A stretch of DNA of 64,000 nucleotides from Sphingomonas beigongshangi (GTDB lineage: Bacteria; Pseudomonadota; Alphaproteobacteria; Sphingomonadales; Sphingomonadaceae): NCBI RefSeq assembly GCF_016820445.1, contig NZ_JADHDT010000007.1:186001-250000 (forward strand), given 5' to 3'. Positions 31,534 to 39,587 of this stretch are shown one piece after another. The notes beneath the pieces are model-generated. The model saw only the letters and a list, made by a program, of their open reading frames with translations, searched no databases and was not told where the DNA came from. The translations under genes were made by a program, and so were the position numbers. Every line of letters starts with the position of its first letter. Positions within the stretch are counted from its first letter, which is position 1.

Positions 31534-32316
31534 ATGCTGCTCGCGATCGATGCCGGCAATACCAATGTCGTGTTCGCGCTGGTCGAGGGACGCGAAATCC
31601 GCGGCCGCTGGCGGATCGCGACCGATCCGCGCCGGACGGCGGACGAATATGCCGTCTGGCTCAGCCAGCTGCTCGCGCTCGAAGGCTTCGCGCGCGATGA
31701 CGTCCATGCGGTGATCGTCGCGACGGTGGTGCCCCGCGCGCTGCACAATTTGCAGGTCCTCGCGAGCAAATACTTCCGCACTGAGGCCCTGATCGCGGGG
31801 CGCGCGCCGGTCGAATGGGGTATCGCGCTCGACGTCGACGAGCCGCAGAATCTGGGCGCGGACCGCGCGGTCAACACGATCGCGGCGCATGCGCTGCACG
31901 AGGGCGACCTGATCGTGATCGACTTCGGCACCGCGACGACATTCGACGTCAGCGACTATCGCGGCGCCTACAAGGGCGGGATCATCGCACCCGGGATCAA
32001 CCTGTCGCTCGACGCGCTGGTCAGCGCCGCGGCGAAACTGCCGCGGATCGCGATCGAGGCACCGGCTTCCACCAGCGTCATCGGCCGCAATACGGTCGAC
32101 CAGATGCATATCGGCATCTTCTGGGGCTATATCGCGATGATCGAGGGCCTGGTCGCGCGGCTGCGGGCCGAGGTCGGCCGCCCGGTGAAGGTGATTGCGA
32201 CCGGCGGCCTCGCGATCCTGTTCGAGCAACATACCGCCGCCTTCGACGTCGTCGAGCCCGACCTGACGATACAGGGACTGGCGATCATGGCCGAAAGAGC
32301 CCATATCCACCCATGA
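31534..32316 (+). CDS. coaX: Type III pantothenate kinase
   Basis: This 260-residue kinase performs the first step of coenzyme A synthesis and belongs to the CoaX acetate-kinase-like fold. The phosphate motif [11 protein letters not shown] is at the N-terminus and [11 protein letters not shown] in the middle, followed by [16 protein letters not shown]. The length is normal. It lies 47 bp after birA and 55 bp before the RNase J gene. No coaA gene is present here. Confidence 0.95.
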   Translation: MLLAIDAGNTNVVFALVEGREIRGRWRIATDPRRTADEYAVWLSQLLALEGFARDDVHAVIVATVVPRALHNLQVLASKYFRTEALIAGRAPVEWGIALDVDEPQNLGADRAVNTIAAHALHEGDLIVIDFGTATTFDVSDYRGAYKGGIIAPGINLSLDALVSAAAKLPRIAIEAPASTSVIGRNTVDQMHIGIFWGYIAMIEGLVARLRAEVGRPVKVIATGGLAILFEQHTAAFDVVEPDLTIQGLAIMAERAHIHP

Positions 32317-32371
32317 CGCGCTCGCGCCGTTCGGCCTGGCGGGCGCACGAGAGATTTTCCGAAAGATATTG

Positions 32372-34009
32372 ATGACCCCCAAGAATAACGAATTGCTCTT
32401 CTGCGCGCTCGGCGGCTCGGGCGAGATCGGCATGAACGTCAACCTCTATGGCCATGCCGGCAAATGGCTGATGGTCGATTGCGGCGTGACCTTCGCCGAT
32501 GCGGCCTATCCCGGCATCGACCTCGTCCTGCCGGACCTTGCCTTCATCGAGGATCGCCGCGAGGACCTGGTCGGCATCGTGCTGACGCACGGGCACGAAG
32601 ACCATATCGGCGCCTTGCCCTATCTGGCCGAAGACCTGGGCGTGCCGCTCTACGCGACGCCGTTCACCGCCGGGCTGATCCGCGGGAAGCTGGAGGAAGA
32701 GGGCAACGCCAACCGCGTCAAGCTGCGCGTCGTTCAGCCGGGCGGGGCGGAGCGGATCGGGCCGTTCGACGTCCGCTTCGTCGAACTGTCGCATTCGATC
32801 CCCGAGCCCAATGCGCTGGTGATCGAGACGGCCGCCGGCAGCGTCTTCCACACCGGCGACTGGAAGCTCGATCCCCATCCCGTGATCGGCAAGCCGACGA
32901 GCGGCGAGACGCTCGCCAAGATCGGCGATGCGGGAATCGACGTTCTCGTCTGCGATTCCACCAACGTCTTCAACGAGGAAGCGTCCGGCTCCGAGTCGTC
33001 GGTGCGGCGCGGGCTGGCCGAGACGATCGCCAAGGCGCGCGGGCGCGTGCTGGTGACGACCTTCGCCTCCAATGCCGCCCGGCTGCACACGCTGGGCGAG
33101 GTGGCGCGCGAGACGGGACGCAAGCTCTGCGTCACCGGCCGCTCGCTGGACCGGATCCTGAAGGTGGCGCGCGCCTGCGGCTATCTGGGTGATTTTCCCG
33201 AGACCGTGGATCCGGAGACGGCGATGCGGCTGCCCCGCAACAAGGTCCTGATCGTCGCCACCGGCGGCCAGGGCGAACCGCGCGCCGCGCTTGCCCGTGT
33301 CGCGGACGGCAGCCACACGATCAAGCTGGACGAGGGCGACACGGTCATCTTCTCGTCGAAGCAGATTCCGGGGAACGAGATCGCGATCGGCAAGATCCAG
33401 AACACGCTCGCCGCCAAGGGCGTGCGCATGGTCACCGAGCGTCAGGCGCATGTCCACGTCTCCGGCCATCCGGGGCGGCCCGAGCTCGCGCAGATGTATG
33501 GGTGGATCCGTCCAGAGTTGCTCGTGCCGGTGCATGGCGAGATGCGGCACATGATGGAACATGCCCGCTACGCGCAGGCGCAGGGCGTGCCCCAGGCGAT
33601 CGTGCAGAGCGACGGCGAGATCGTGCGGCTGTTGCCGGGTCAGGCGACGAAGATCGGCCATGCGGGCGTGGGCCGGCTCGTGCTGGACGGCGACGTGATC
33701 CTGCCCGCCGACGGATCGACGATCAACGAGCGCCGCAAGCTGGCGATCAACGGCCAGATCTCGGTCGCGGTCGCGATCGATCGCAACGGGCGCGGCATCG
33801 GCACGCCGCAGGTGCGCGTGCAGGGCGTGCCCGTCGAGGAGGATCGTCTGGCGTTCGTCGAGGATGCGGTCGCCGCGGCGCAGGAGGCGATGAGCGGTAA
33901 GCGCGAAGTCGATCGGCGCCGCGAGGACATCCGCCTCGCCGTACGCCGCGTGGCGACCCGTTGGACGGGCAAGAAGCCGATCGTCGACGTGCTGATCGTC
34001 CAGGCCTGA
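32372..34009 (+). CDS. rnj: Ribonuclease J (metallo-beta-lactamase / beta-CASP)
   Basis: This 545-residue RNase J family enzyme would have 5'-3' exonuclease and endonuclease activity in RNA maturation. The zinc motif LTHGHEDHIGAL is intact. The beta-CASP region (VTTFASNAARLHTL, ATGGQGEPRAAL) and HVSGHPGRPELAQMYGWIRP with VPVHGEMRHM are typical. ATG 32372 is preferred over an in-frame TTG one codon earlier. The start sits close to coaX. The DUF1467 gene follows, as in other alphaproteobacteria. Confidence 0.94.
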   Translation: MTPKNNELLFCALGGSGEIGMNVNLYGHAGKWLMVDCGVTFADAAYPGIDLVLPDLAFIEDRREDLVGIVLTHGHEDHIGALPYLAEDLGVPLYATPFTAGLIRGKLEEEGNANRVKLRVVQPGGAERIGPFDVRFVELSHSIPEPNALVIETAAGSVFHTGDWKLDPHPVIGKPTSGETLAKIGDAGIDVLVCDSTNVFNEEASGSESSVRRGLAETIAKARGRVLVTTFASNAARLHTLGEVARETGRKLCVTGRSLDRILKVARACGYLGDFPETVDPETAMRLPRNKVLIVATGGQGEPRAALARVADGSHTIKLDEGDTVIFSSKQIPGNEIAIGKIQNTLAAKGVRMVTERQAHVHVSGHPGRPELAQMYGWIRPELLVPVHGEMRHMMEHARYAQAQGVPQAIVQSDGEIVRLLPGQATKIGHAGVGRLVLDGDVILPADGSTINERRKLAINGQISVAVAIDRNGRGIGTPQVRVQGVPVEEDRLAFVEDAVAAAQEAMSGKREVDRRREDIRLAVRRVATRWTGKKPIVDVLIVQA

Positions 34010-34032
34010 ACCGGCAAGCGGAGGAAGGCCCC

Positions 34033-34317
34033 ATGCGCTGGACGTCAATGCTGGCGATTTACGTGCTGTTCTGGGCTTTCTCCGTCTTCCTCGTGTTGCC
34101 CTGGGGCGTGAGGACGACGCGAGAGGTCGGGGGAGAGCACGTACCCGGCCAGGCCGAAAGCGCGCCGCACGAATTCCACCTCGGGCGGCTCGCGCTGAGG
34201 GTCACGATCGTCGCGACCATCCTGTTCGGCCTGTTCGTTGCGAACTACGAGTTCGGCTGGGTGACACCGCGGATGCTCGACCTGTTCAATCCCGACGAAA
34301 TCTATAACGACGCCTGA
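34033..34317 (+). CDS. DUF1467 family small membrane protein
   Basis: This 94-residue protein has two transmembrane helices (SMLAIYVLFWAFSVFLVLPWGV and VTIVATILFGLFVANYEFGW) and a polar loop between them (RTTREVGGEHVPGQAESAPH). The WGVRT motif after helix 1 and the position behind an RNase J gene fit DUF1467. The function is unknown. ATG 34033 follows GAGGAAGG. From 34318 to 34491 only GC-rich sequence lies before the convergent coiled-coil gene; no gene is seen there. Confidence 0.85.
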   Translation: MRWTSMLAIYVLFWAFSVFLVLPWGVRTTREVGGEHVPGQAESAPHEFHLGRLALRVTIVATILFGLFVANYEFGWVTPRMLDLFNPDEIYNDA

Positions 34318-34491
34318 GGACCGGCGTCCGCCGCCGCGCGGCGTCGGCGCGCGATGGGACCGGTCTAGCAGGGGAACGCGGTCCTGCCGCCTTCGCGCCG
34401 AGGTCCATCCGCTGATCGTCCACCGACCGCCGGCGGCGCAACCGCGCGCGAGGGGGGGGCGTTAGAGCGGCGCGCTCCGCTGGATCGCGCG

Positions 34492-36783
34492 CTAGCGCAG
34501 GCGCTCGATCGCCTGTGCGAGCGCGACGTAGAGCTTGCCCATGTCCGACGAGAGCAACGTCACGCCGAGCGGCGAACCGTCCCGCTGCGCCAGGATCGTG
34601 CGCAGCATCCCTTCGAAGTCGTGGATGTAGCGGTTGACCGTTTCGCGGAAGGTCGCGTCGTCGTCGTAGAGCCGGGCGATCTCGCGCGCATCGGCGGGCT
34701 CGAGGATGCGCACCGCGCGGCGGGTAAAGACGCCGCGGTCCCCCTTCAGATAGGCGGCCCAGGCGCTGTCCGACACTTCCGGCGCGAACGCCTTGGTGAC
34801 GTCGATTGCGGCGGAGTTGAGCGACTCGATCAGCAGCGAGGCGCGCCGCGCGAAGCTGTTGCGATCGGCCTCCTCGCGTTCGGTCCGTGCATCCTCGATC
34901 CGCGTTTCGACCAATGCGGTCTTGTCGAGAATCTCCTGCACCTGCGCGGAAAGTCGCTCCGTGGCGCGGCTCGCGGCGGCGACCGCGTCGTCGGTCGCTT
35001 CGCCGATCGCGCGCACCTGCCGCTCCACCGTGTCGCTCGCCGCGCGCCGCATGGCGACGGTGCTCGCCTCCTCCAGTGCCGCGGCGGCCTCGGGGATGAC
35101 GGAGGCGAGCGTCTCGCGCGCCCGATCGGCGGCGGTCGACGCGGTGTCGCGGACCCGCAGCAGCGCCTCGACGAGCCGCGGCGCGGCCTCCTCGGCGAAG
35201 CGATGCGTCCGCTCGATCGTCTCGTCGACCATGGTCCCGAGCGAGTCGGCCTTGCTGCGTCCCTCGGTGAGCGTCTGGAGAAGCGTGTTCGACAGCGTGT
35301 CGAGCGTCCGGCGCTGATCGGCGATGACGCCGGCGATCGCCTCGATCGCATCGTGCGTGCTTTCCGCGGCGGTGACGAGCGCGAGCAACTCGGGCTTGGC
35401 CGCGACGACCACCTGCTTGCTCGAGGCGATCCGCGCATCGAGACGGGCGAGCGCCTCGGGCAGGGTTTCGTCGATCTCGCGCGCGGCGGCGTCGAGCGCG
35501 ATCAGCAACGATTCGGTCGTGCCGATCGTCCGCGTCGCCATCGCCTCGCCGGTACGCAGCGCCTCGGTCATCGCATCGGCCGAACCACCCAGCGCGCTGA
35601 TCGAGGCGGCGAGCATCTGCGATCGTTCCACGCCCTGCGTATGCAGCGCGTCCATGCGGGTTTCGACGCGATCGATCTCCGCATCGATGACGACGATCAT
35701 GTCGTCGCTCGCGGCGCGGTGGCGTTCGAGCCGCGTGACGACCCGATCGATGACGTCCTCGACCGCGCCGATCCGTTCGGCGAGTGCGTCGGCACTGTTG
35801 CGCGCTGCGCTGTCGAGCGCGGCTTGGTTGGCGCGCAGCATGGCGAGCATGGCATCGCCCTGCGTCGCGATGCCCTTGCGCGCCTCGTCGATCGCGTCGG
35901 CGGTGCGGCCGAGCAACGCGTCGACCGAGCCGGACATCTCGCTCGTCACCGCCTCGAGCCGGGCCCCGGCAGTCTCGCTGGTCGCCTCCATCCGCGCGAG
36001 ATGCGCGGCAAGCCGCTGCGCCGCGCCGCCCGCGATCAGATCGGCTTCGCGGCCGCGCTCGGCCAAAGCCGCCAGCTGGCCCTCGAGCGCGGCGGCATGG
36101 CGACCGGCGGTCAGCCCGCTGGCCTCCAGCTGCGCGCGCGCCGCCTCGATCTCGTCCTGCGCGCGGGGCAGGGTGGCGAGCAGCACGTCGACGCTCGCCT
36201 GCGCCGTGGTCGCGACTTCGCGCAGGGTGCGGGCATGCGCCTCCGCCGCAGCGACTTCGGCCGAAAGCCCGCGCCCGACCGCCAGCAGCCGCTCGTTCGC
36301 GCCGTCGCCCATCGTCATCAGGCTGGAGATCTGCTCGGCCAGCACGCGACGGTTGGCGTCGAGCGACCGGGACAGCACCGCCACGGTCCGTTCGAGACTT
36401 GCCGCCTCCGTCCGCATCGCGCGGGCCGTGTCGCCGAATCGGCGCGCCTCGGCGCGGCTGGTACGCATCACCAGCAGACAGATGATTCCCAGAAGCGCCG
36501 GCACGACCGCGAGCGCGGCGATCAGCTCGACCAGCGCGACGGGGCTCAGCAGCGCGACATCATCGCGGACGAGCCACAGCATGCCGACGAGCCAGGCGAG
36601 GGACACGACAAGCGCGACCACGGGCAACACCCATGCGCGCGACGGTGCTTCGGGCGAGACCGACAGCGTCCACGCGGGATGCTGATCGGCAAGGTCGAGA
36701 TGATCGTCATGGGTGTGCGGCGCAATGCCGACATGTTCCGCATGGCTGTGGCCGCCGGCGTCCGCCCGCATGTCGACGATCAT
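34492..36783 (-). CDS. Large membrane-anchored coiled-coil protein (possibly TipN-like)
   Basis: This 763-residue protein has a short histidine-rich start (seven His in the first 35 residues) and two transmembrane helices at about 51-72 and 82-106. About 530 residues of alanine-rich coiled coil follow, with repeated heptads of A, L, E and R. A conserved-looking C-terminal domain of about 110 residues (AYLKGDRGVFTRRAVRIL, YIHDFEGMLRTIL) ends the protein. The double-helix anchor plus long coiled coil recalls polarity proteins such as Caulobacter TipN, but this is a resemblance of architecture, not a proven homology. ATG 36783 follows AAAGGGGG. It is divergent from the HPt-like gene. Confidence 0.8.
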   Translation of the reverse strand: MIVDMRADAGGHSHAEHVGIAPHTHDDHLDLADQHPAWTLSVSPEAPSRAWVLPVVALVVSLAWLVGMLWLVRDDVALLSPVALVELIAALAVVPALLGIICLLVMRTSRAEARRFGDTARAMRTEAASLERTVAVLSRSLDANRRVLAEQISSLMTMGDGANERLLAVGRGLSAEVAAAEAHARTLREVATTAQASVDVLLATLPRAQDEIEAARAQLEASGLTAGRHAAALEGQLAALAERGREADLIAGGAAQRLAAHLARMEATSETAGARLEAVTSEMSGSVDALLGRTADAIDEARKGIATQGDAMLAMLRANQAALDSAARNSADALAERIGAVEDVIDRVVTRLERHRAASDDMIVVIDAEIDRVETRMDALHTQGVERSQMLAASISALGGSADAMTEALRTGEAMATRTIGTTESLLIALDAAAREIDETLPEALARLDARIASSKQVVVAAKPELLALVTAAESTHDAIEAIAGVIADQRRTLDTLSNTLLQTLTEGRSKADSLGTMVDETIERTHRFAEEAAPRLVEALLRVRDTASTAADRARETLASVIPEAAAALEEASTVAMRRAASDTVERQVRAIGEATDDAVAAASRATERLSAQVQEILDKTALVETRIEDARTEREEADRNSFARRASLLIESLNSAAIDVTKAFAPEVSDSAWAAYLKGDRGVFTRRAVRILEPADAREIARLYDDDATFRETVNRYIHDFEGMLRTILAQRDGSPLGVTLLSSDMGKLYVALAQAIERLR

Positions 36784-36882
36784 GGAACCCCCTTTTGAAC
36801 CTGGCGAACCTACAAGCCTTTGCCGCGCGGACAAAGCGAAACCGCAACGAAGCGTTAAGCTCCCGCACCTAGAGTCGCGGCG

Positions 36883-37173
36883 ATGGCTTATGATCCCGGA
36901 GCGATCGACGCGACCCTCGCGGCCGCGGTCGGCGACGAACCCGCCCTGATCGCCGAACTGCGCGTCGCGTTCGTCGAGAGCGCGCATAACGCGGTCGCCG
37001 CGCTGGAAGCGGCAGAGGATCGCGCCGCGTGGCGCGATGCGACCGCCCGCCTGACGGGCCTCGCCGCGAGCTTCGGCGCGGTTCGGCTGATGGCCATGGC
37101 CAATCGCGCGGCGACCTTGCCGCACGACGCGCCCACGCTCGCCAAGCTGAAGCGGACCGTCGCGCGCCTGTAG
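36883..37173 (+). CDS. HPt-like four-helix protein lacking the phospho-accepting histidine
   Basis: This 96-residue helical protein resembles a histidine phosphotransfer domain. The helix that should read HxLKG has Ala-55, Arg, Leu, Thr-58 and Gly in ATARLTGLAASFGA. Both the phosphohistidine (now Ala) and the following lysine (now Thr) are missing, so it should not relay phosphate. It may act as a docking or inhibitory adaptor. It is the first of four genes on the plus strand that end with a likewise degenerate sensor kinase. The assignment to the HPt fold rests on the LAASFGAVRLM pattern and overall length. Confidence 0.7.
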   Translation: MAYDPGAIDATLAAAVGDEPALIAELRVAFVESAHNAVAALEAAEDRAAWRDATARLTGLAASFGAVRLMAMANRAATLPHDAPTLAKLKRTVARL

Positions 37174-37268
37174 CGCACGACCGTCGCCACCCCCGGATAA
37201 AGCATCACGAGGCCGGCCATGTCGATCCGACCTAGCCAGCGCCGGACCTAGCCCCTACCAGCAGGCGG

Positions 37269-38450
37269 ATGCTCGCGGGCCTTCTCATTGCCATGCACGA
37301 CGCGGACGATCGGCCCGCGATGTTGACCGCCACGCTGCCGTTCGGCGGCATGACGCTGATCGAATATCAGGCGCGGCTGCTGGTCGCCGCCGGCGCGTCG
37401 CAGATCGTCATCGTCGTCGCGCGCCTGACGCCGGAACTGCTCGGTGCGATCAATCGCATCGGCCGCCGCGGGATCGCGGTGGACACCGTCCGCACCGCGG
37501 CCGAGGCGGCGGAGAAGCTGCACCCGCTGGCACGCGTGCTCATGCTCGCGGACGGTCTCACGACCACCGAGGAGACGATCGCCGCGCTCGCCCAGGGTGG
37601 CGGCGATGCGTTGCTGGTCATGCCGCAGGACGCGGCGCAGACGGGATATGAGCGCGTGGGCGGCGGCATGGTCTGGGCCGGCGTTGCCCGGCTCGAGGCG
37701 CGTCGCGTCGCGGAACTCGCGGCGCTGCCCCGCGACTACGACCTGCAGTCGACGCTGATCAGGCTCGCCGAACAGGCGCAGGCCGTCCACATGCTGTTGC
37801 CGGCCGGCGCGATCCGGGGCGGCCATGCGCTCGGCCATTCCGGACAGGCGCTGGAGGCGCGCGGCCGCCGCGTGCTGACCGCGATGGTTTCCGGCCGCAG
37901 CGGCTGGTTCGAGCGTTTCGTCGTCACGCCGATCGCCCGCGCCACGATCCCGATGCTCGTGCCGCGCGGCGTGTCCGCGCCCGCGGTGGCGGCAGGCGGC
38001 GCGGTCGTCGGCCTCATCGCATTGGTACTGACGTATCTGTCGCATCCCATCGCCGGGCTCTTGCTGGCCATGGCGGGGACGGTGGGCTTGCTGGTCGCAA
38101 GTGCGCTCGCGGATCTGCGCGACGATCCCGGCATGGCGCGGGGGCTGAAGGTCGGCGCGTCGGTCCTGCCGGCGCTCGCCGTGCTTACCTATGGTCATGA
38201 CGAGACGGTGCTGGCGCGCGACGGCGTGCCGCTGGTGCTTGCCATCGGCCTCATCCTCGTCGCCGCGCTCGGCGAGCGTGCGGTCGGTCCCGCGCCGCGC
38301 AAGGGCTGGTGGGGCAGCGCCCCGGCCTATCTGGTGCCGGTCTGGCTCGGTGCGCTGGTCGATGCACCGCTGGTGGCGCTGATCGCGGGCTGCGTCTATG
38401 CCGTGGCGACGGCGTTCGCCGCAATCGAGCGTCTGCGGCGCGAGCCTTAG
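37269..38450 (+). CDS. Fused nucleotidyltransferase-like and CDP-alcohol-phosphatidyltransferase-like membrane protein, degenerate
   Basis: This 393-residue protein has two parts. Residues 1-180 look like a nucleotidyltransferase fold (FGGMTLIEYQARLLVAAGASQIVIVV) but lack the glycine-rich GxGxR signature at the start. Residues 215-390 contain about six transmembrane helices. The order recalls the bifunctional inositol-phosphate cytidylyltransferase/CDP-alcohol phosphatidyltransferase proteins. However, the DGxxAR...D...D metal motif of CDP-alcohol transferases is absent (LLVASALADLRDDPG occupies that area). Catalysis is therefore doubtful. ATG 37269 starts 95 bp after the HPt-like gene. A DUF2336-like gene follows 36 bp downstream. 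Confidence 0.65.
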   Translation: MLAGLLIAMHDADDRPAMLTATLPFGGMTLIEYQARLLVAAGASQIVIVVARLTPELLGAINRIGRRGIAVDTVRTAAEAAEKLHPLARVLMLADGLTTTEETIAALAQGGGDALLVMPQDAAQTGYERVGGGMVWAGVARLEARRVAELAALPRDYDLQSTLIRLAEQAQAVHMLLPAGAIRGGHALGHSGQALEARGRRVLTAMVSGRSGWFERFVVTPIARATIPMLVPRGVSAPAVAAGGAVVGLIALVLTYLSHPIAGLLLAMAGTVGLLVASALADLRDDPGMARGLKVGASVLPALAVLTYGHDETVLARDGVPLVLAIGLILVAALGERAVGPAPRKGWWGSAPAYLVPVWLGALVDAPLVALIAGCVYAVATAFAAIERLRREP

Positions 38451-38486
38451 CACCACCTTAACGCTAAAGGGACTAGCGCGAGGACC

Positions 38487-39587
38487 ATGTCGGTCGAGCC
38501 GGAGCATCAGCAACGCCATACGCTCGCCGCGCGCCTCGCGGCGGCGCGGCGGCTGGGTGCTGCCGCCGATTCGCGACTGGGGGCGGCGATCGCCGATTTC
38601 TTCCTGCCCGACGACGCGCGGCTGGACGAGCGCACGCGCACGATGCTGGGCCAGCTGCTGGAGGCGGTGGTACGGGCGATCGAGACCGACATTCGCCATC
38701 ATGCGGCCCGGGTGCTTGCCGAACGAACGCAGTCGGATGCCGCCGAGCGCATCCTGCGCGGCCCCGACGACGTCCTGCGTCGGCTCGGCCGCGCCGGCCT
38801 GCTGCGCGATCGCCAGCTGATGGACGAGCTGCTGGCGCAGGTCCGTGCCGACCAGATCGGGCAGGCGCTCGCCCCCGTTTCTGCGGATGCAGAGCAGCCG
38901 AGCCTGCTGATCCGCCTGACGGAGGTCGATGACGGCGTCGTTGCAGCGGCGGCCCGCGCCTTGCTGACCGCCGAAGCGCGGCGGCGCACCGCGATCGAAC
39001 AGGGCAGGGCGCATCATTCCGCCCTGCCGGCCGAGCGGCACCACCAGCTCGTCTGGTGGGTGGCGGCATGTATCCGCGAGGCGCAGAACGTCGGCGATGC
39101 CGGCGACGCCGCGCTCGATCGCGCGATCGTCGCCGCGGCACAGCGCAATCTGGGCGCCCACGACGAGGGCCAGCGGCCCGAGGCGGCGGCGATGCGGCTG
39201 GCGACCGCGATCGATGCCCGCAGCGAGGAGATCGGGCCGCTGCTGGTCGATGCGCTCGGCGATCGCCGCCTGCTGCTGTTCATCGCGGTGCTCGCCCGCG
39301 GGGTCGACATCGACTTCTCGGCGGCGCGGCAGATCGTGCTGGAGCCCGAAGGCGACCGGCTCTGGCTGGCGCTGCGCGCGGTGGCGCTGGACCGGGAGAC
39401 GATCGCACGTATCGCCCTTGCCCTCGCGGATGCCGATCCGCGGCGCGACATCGAGGCGTTCGCGGACGCGCTGGACGCCATCGCGGCGGTGCCGGTCGAA
39501 ACCGCGCGTTCGGCGCTGGCGCCGCTGACGCTGCATCACGACCTTCGCCTCGCTATCGATGCGCTGGCCCGGGAGAGCATGCGTTGA
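38487..39587 (+). CDS. DUF2336-like helical repeat protein
   Basis: This 366-residue soluble, almost wholly helical protein has HEAT-like repeats. It starts with a region rich in Ala and Arg, then FFLPDDARLDERTRTMLGQLLEAVVRAIETDIR, a pattern I associate with DUF2336 proteins of alphaproteobacteria. No catalytic motif is seen. Its function is unknown; the family is thought to be regulatory. Its TGA overlaps the TTG start of the sensor-kinase gene (TTGA), so the two are made together and may form a complex. Confidence 0.7.
   Translation: MSVEPEHQQRHTLAARLAAARRLGAAADSRLGAAIADFFLPDDARLDERTRTMLGQLLEAVVRAIETDIRHHAARVLAERTQSDAAERILRGPDDVLRRLGRAGLLRDRQLMDELLAQVRADQIGQALAPVSADAEQPSLLIRLTEVDDGVVAAAARALLTAEARRRTAIEQGRAHHSALPAERHHQLVWWVAACIREAQNVGDAGDAALDRAIVAAAQRNLGAHDEGQRPEAAAMRLATAIDARSEEIGPLLVDALGDRRLLLFIAVLARGVDIDFSAARQIVLEPEGDRLWLALRAVALDRETIARIALALADADPRRDIEAFADALDAIAAVPVETARSALAPLTLHHDLRLAIDALARESMR

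Noticed and set aside
34621..36798. A 725-codon plus-strand frame opposite the coiled-coil gene
   Set aside because: The minus-strand gene has membrane helices, coiled coil and a ribosome binding site; the opposite frame is an arginine-rich shadow.
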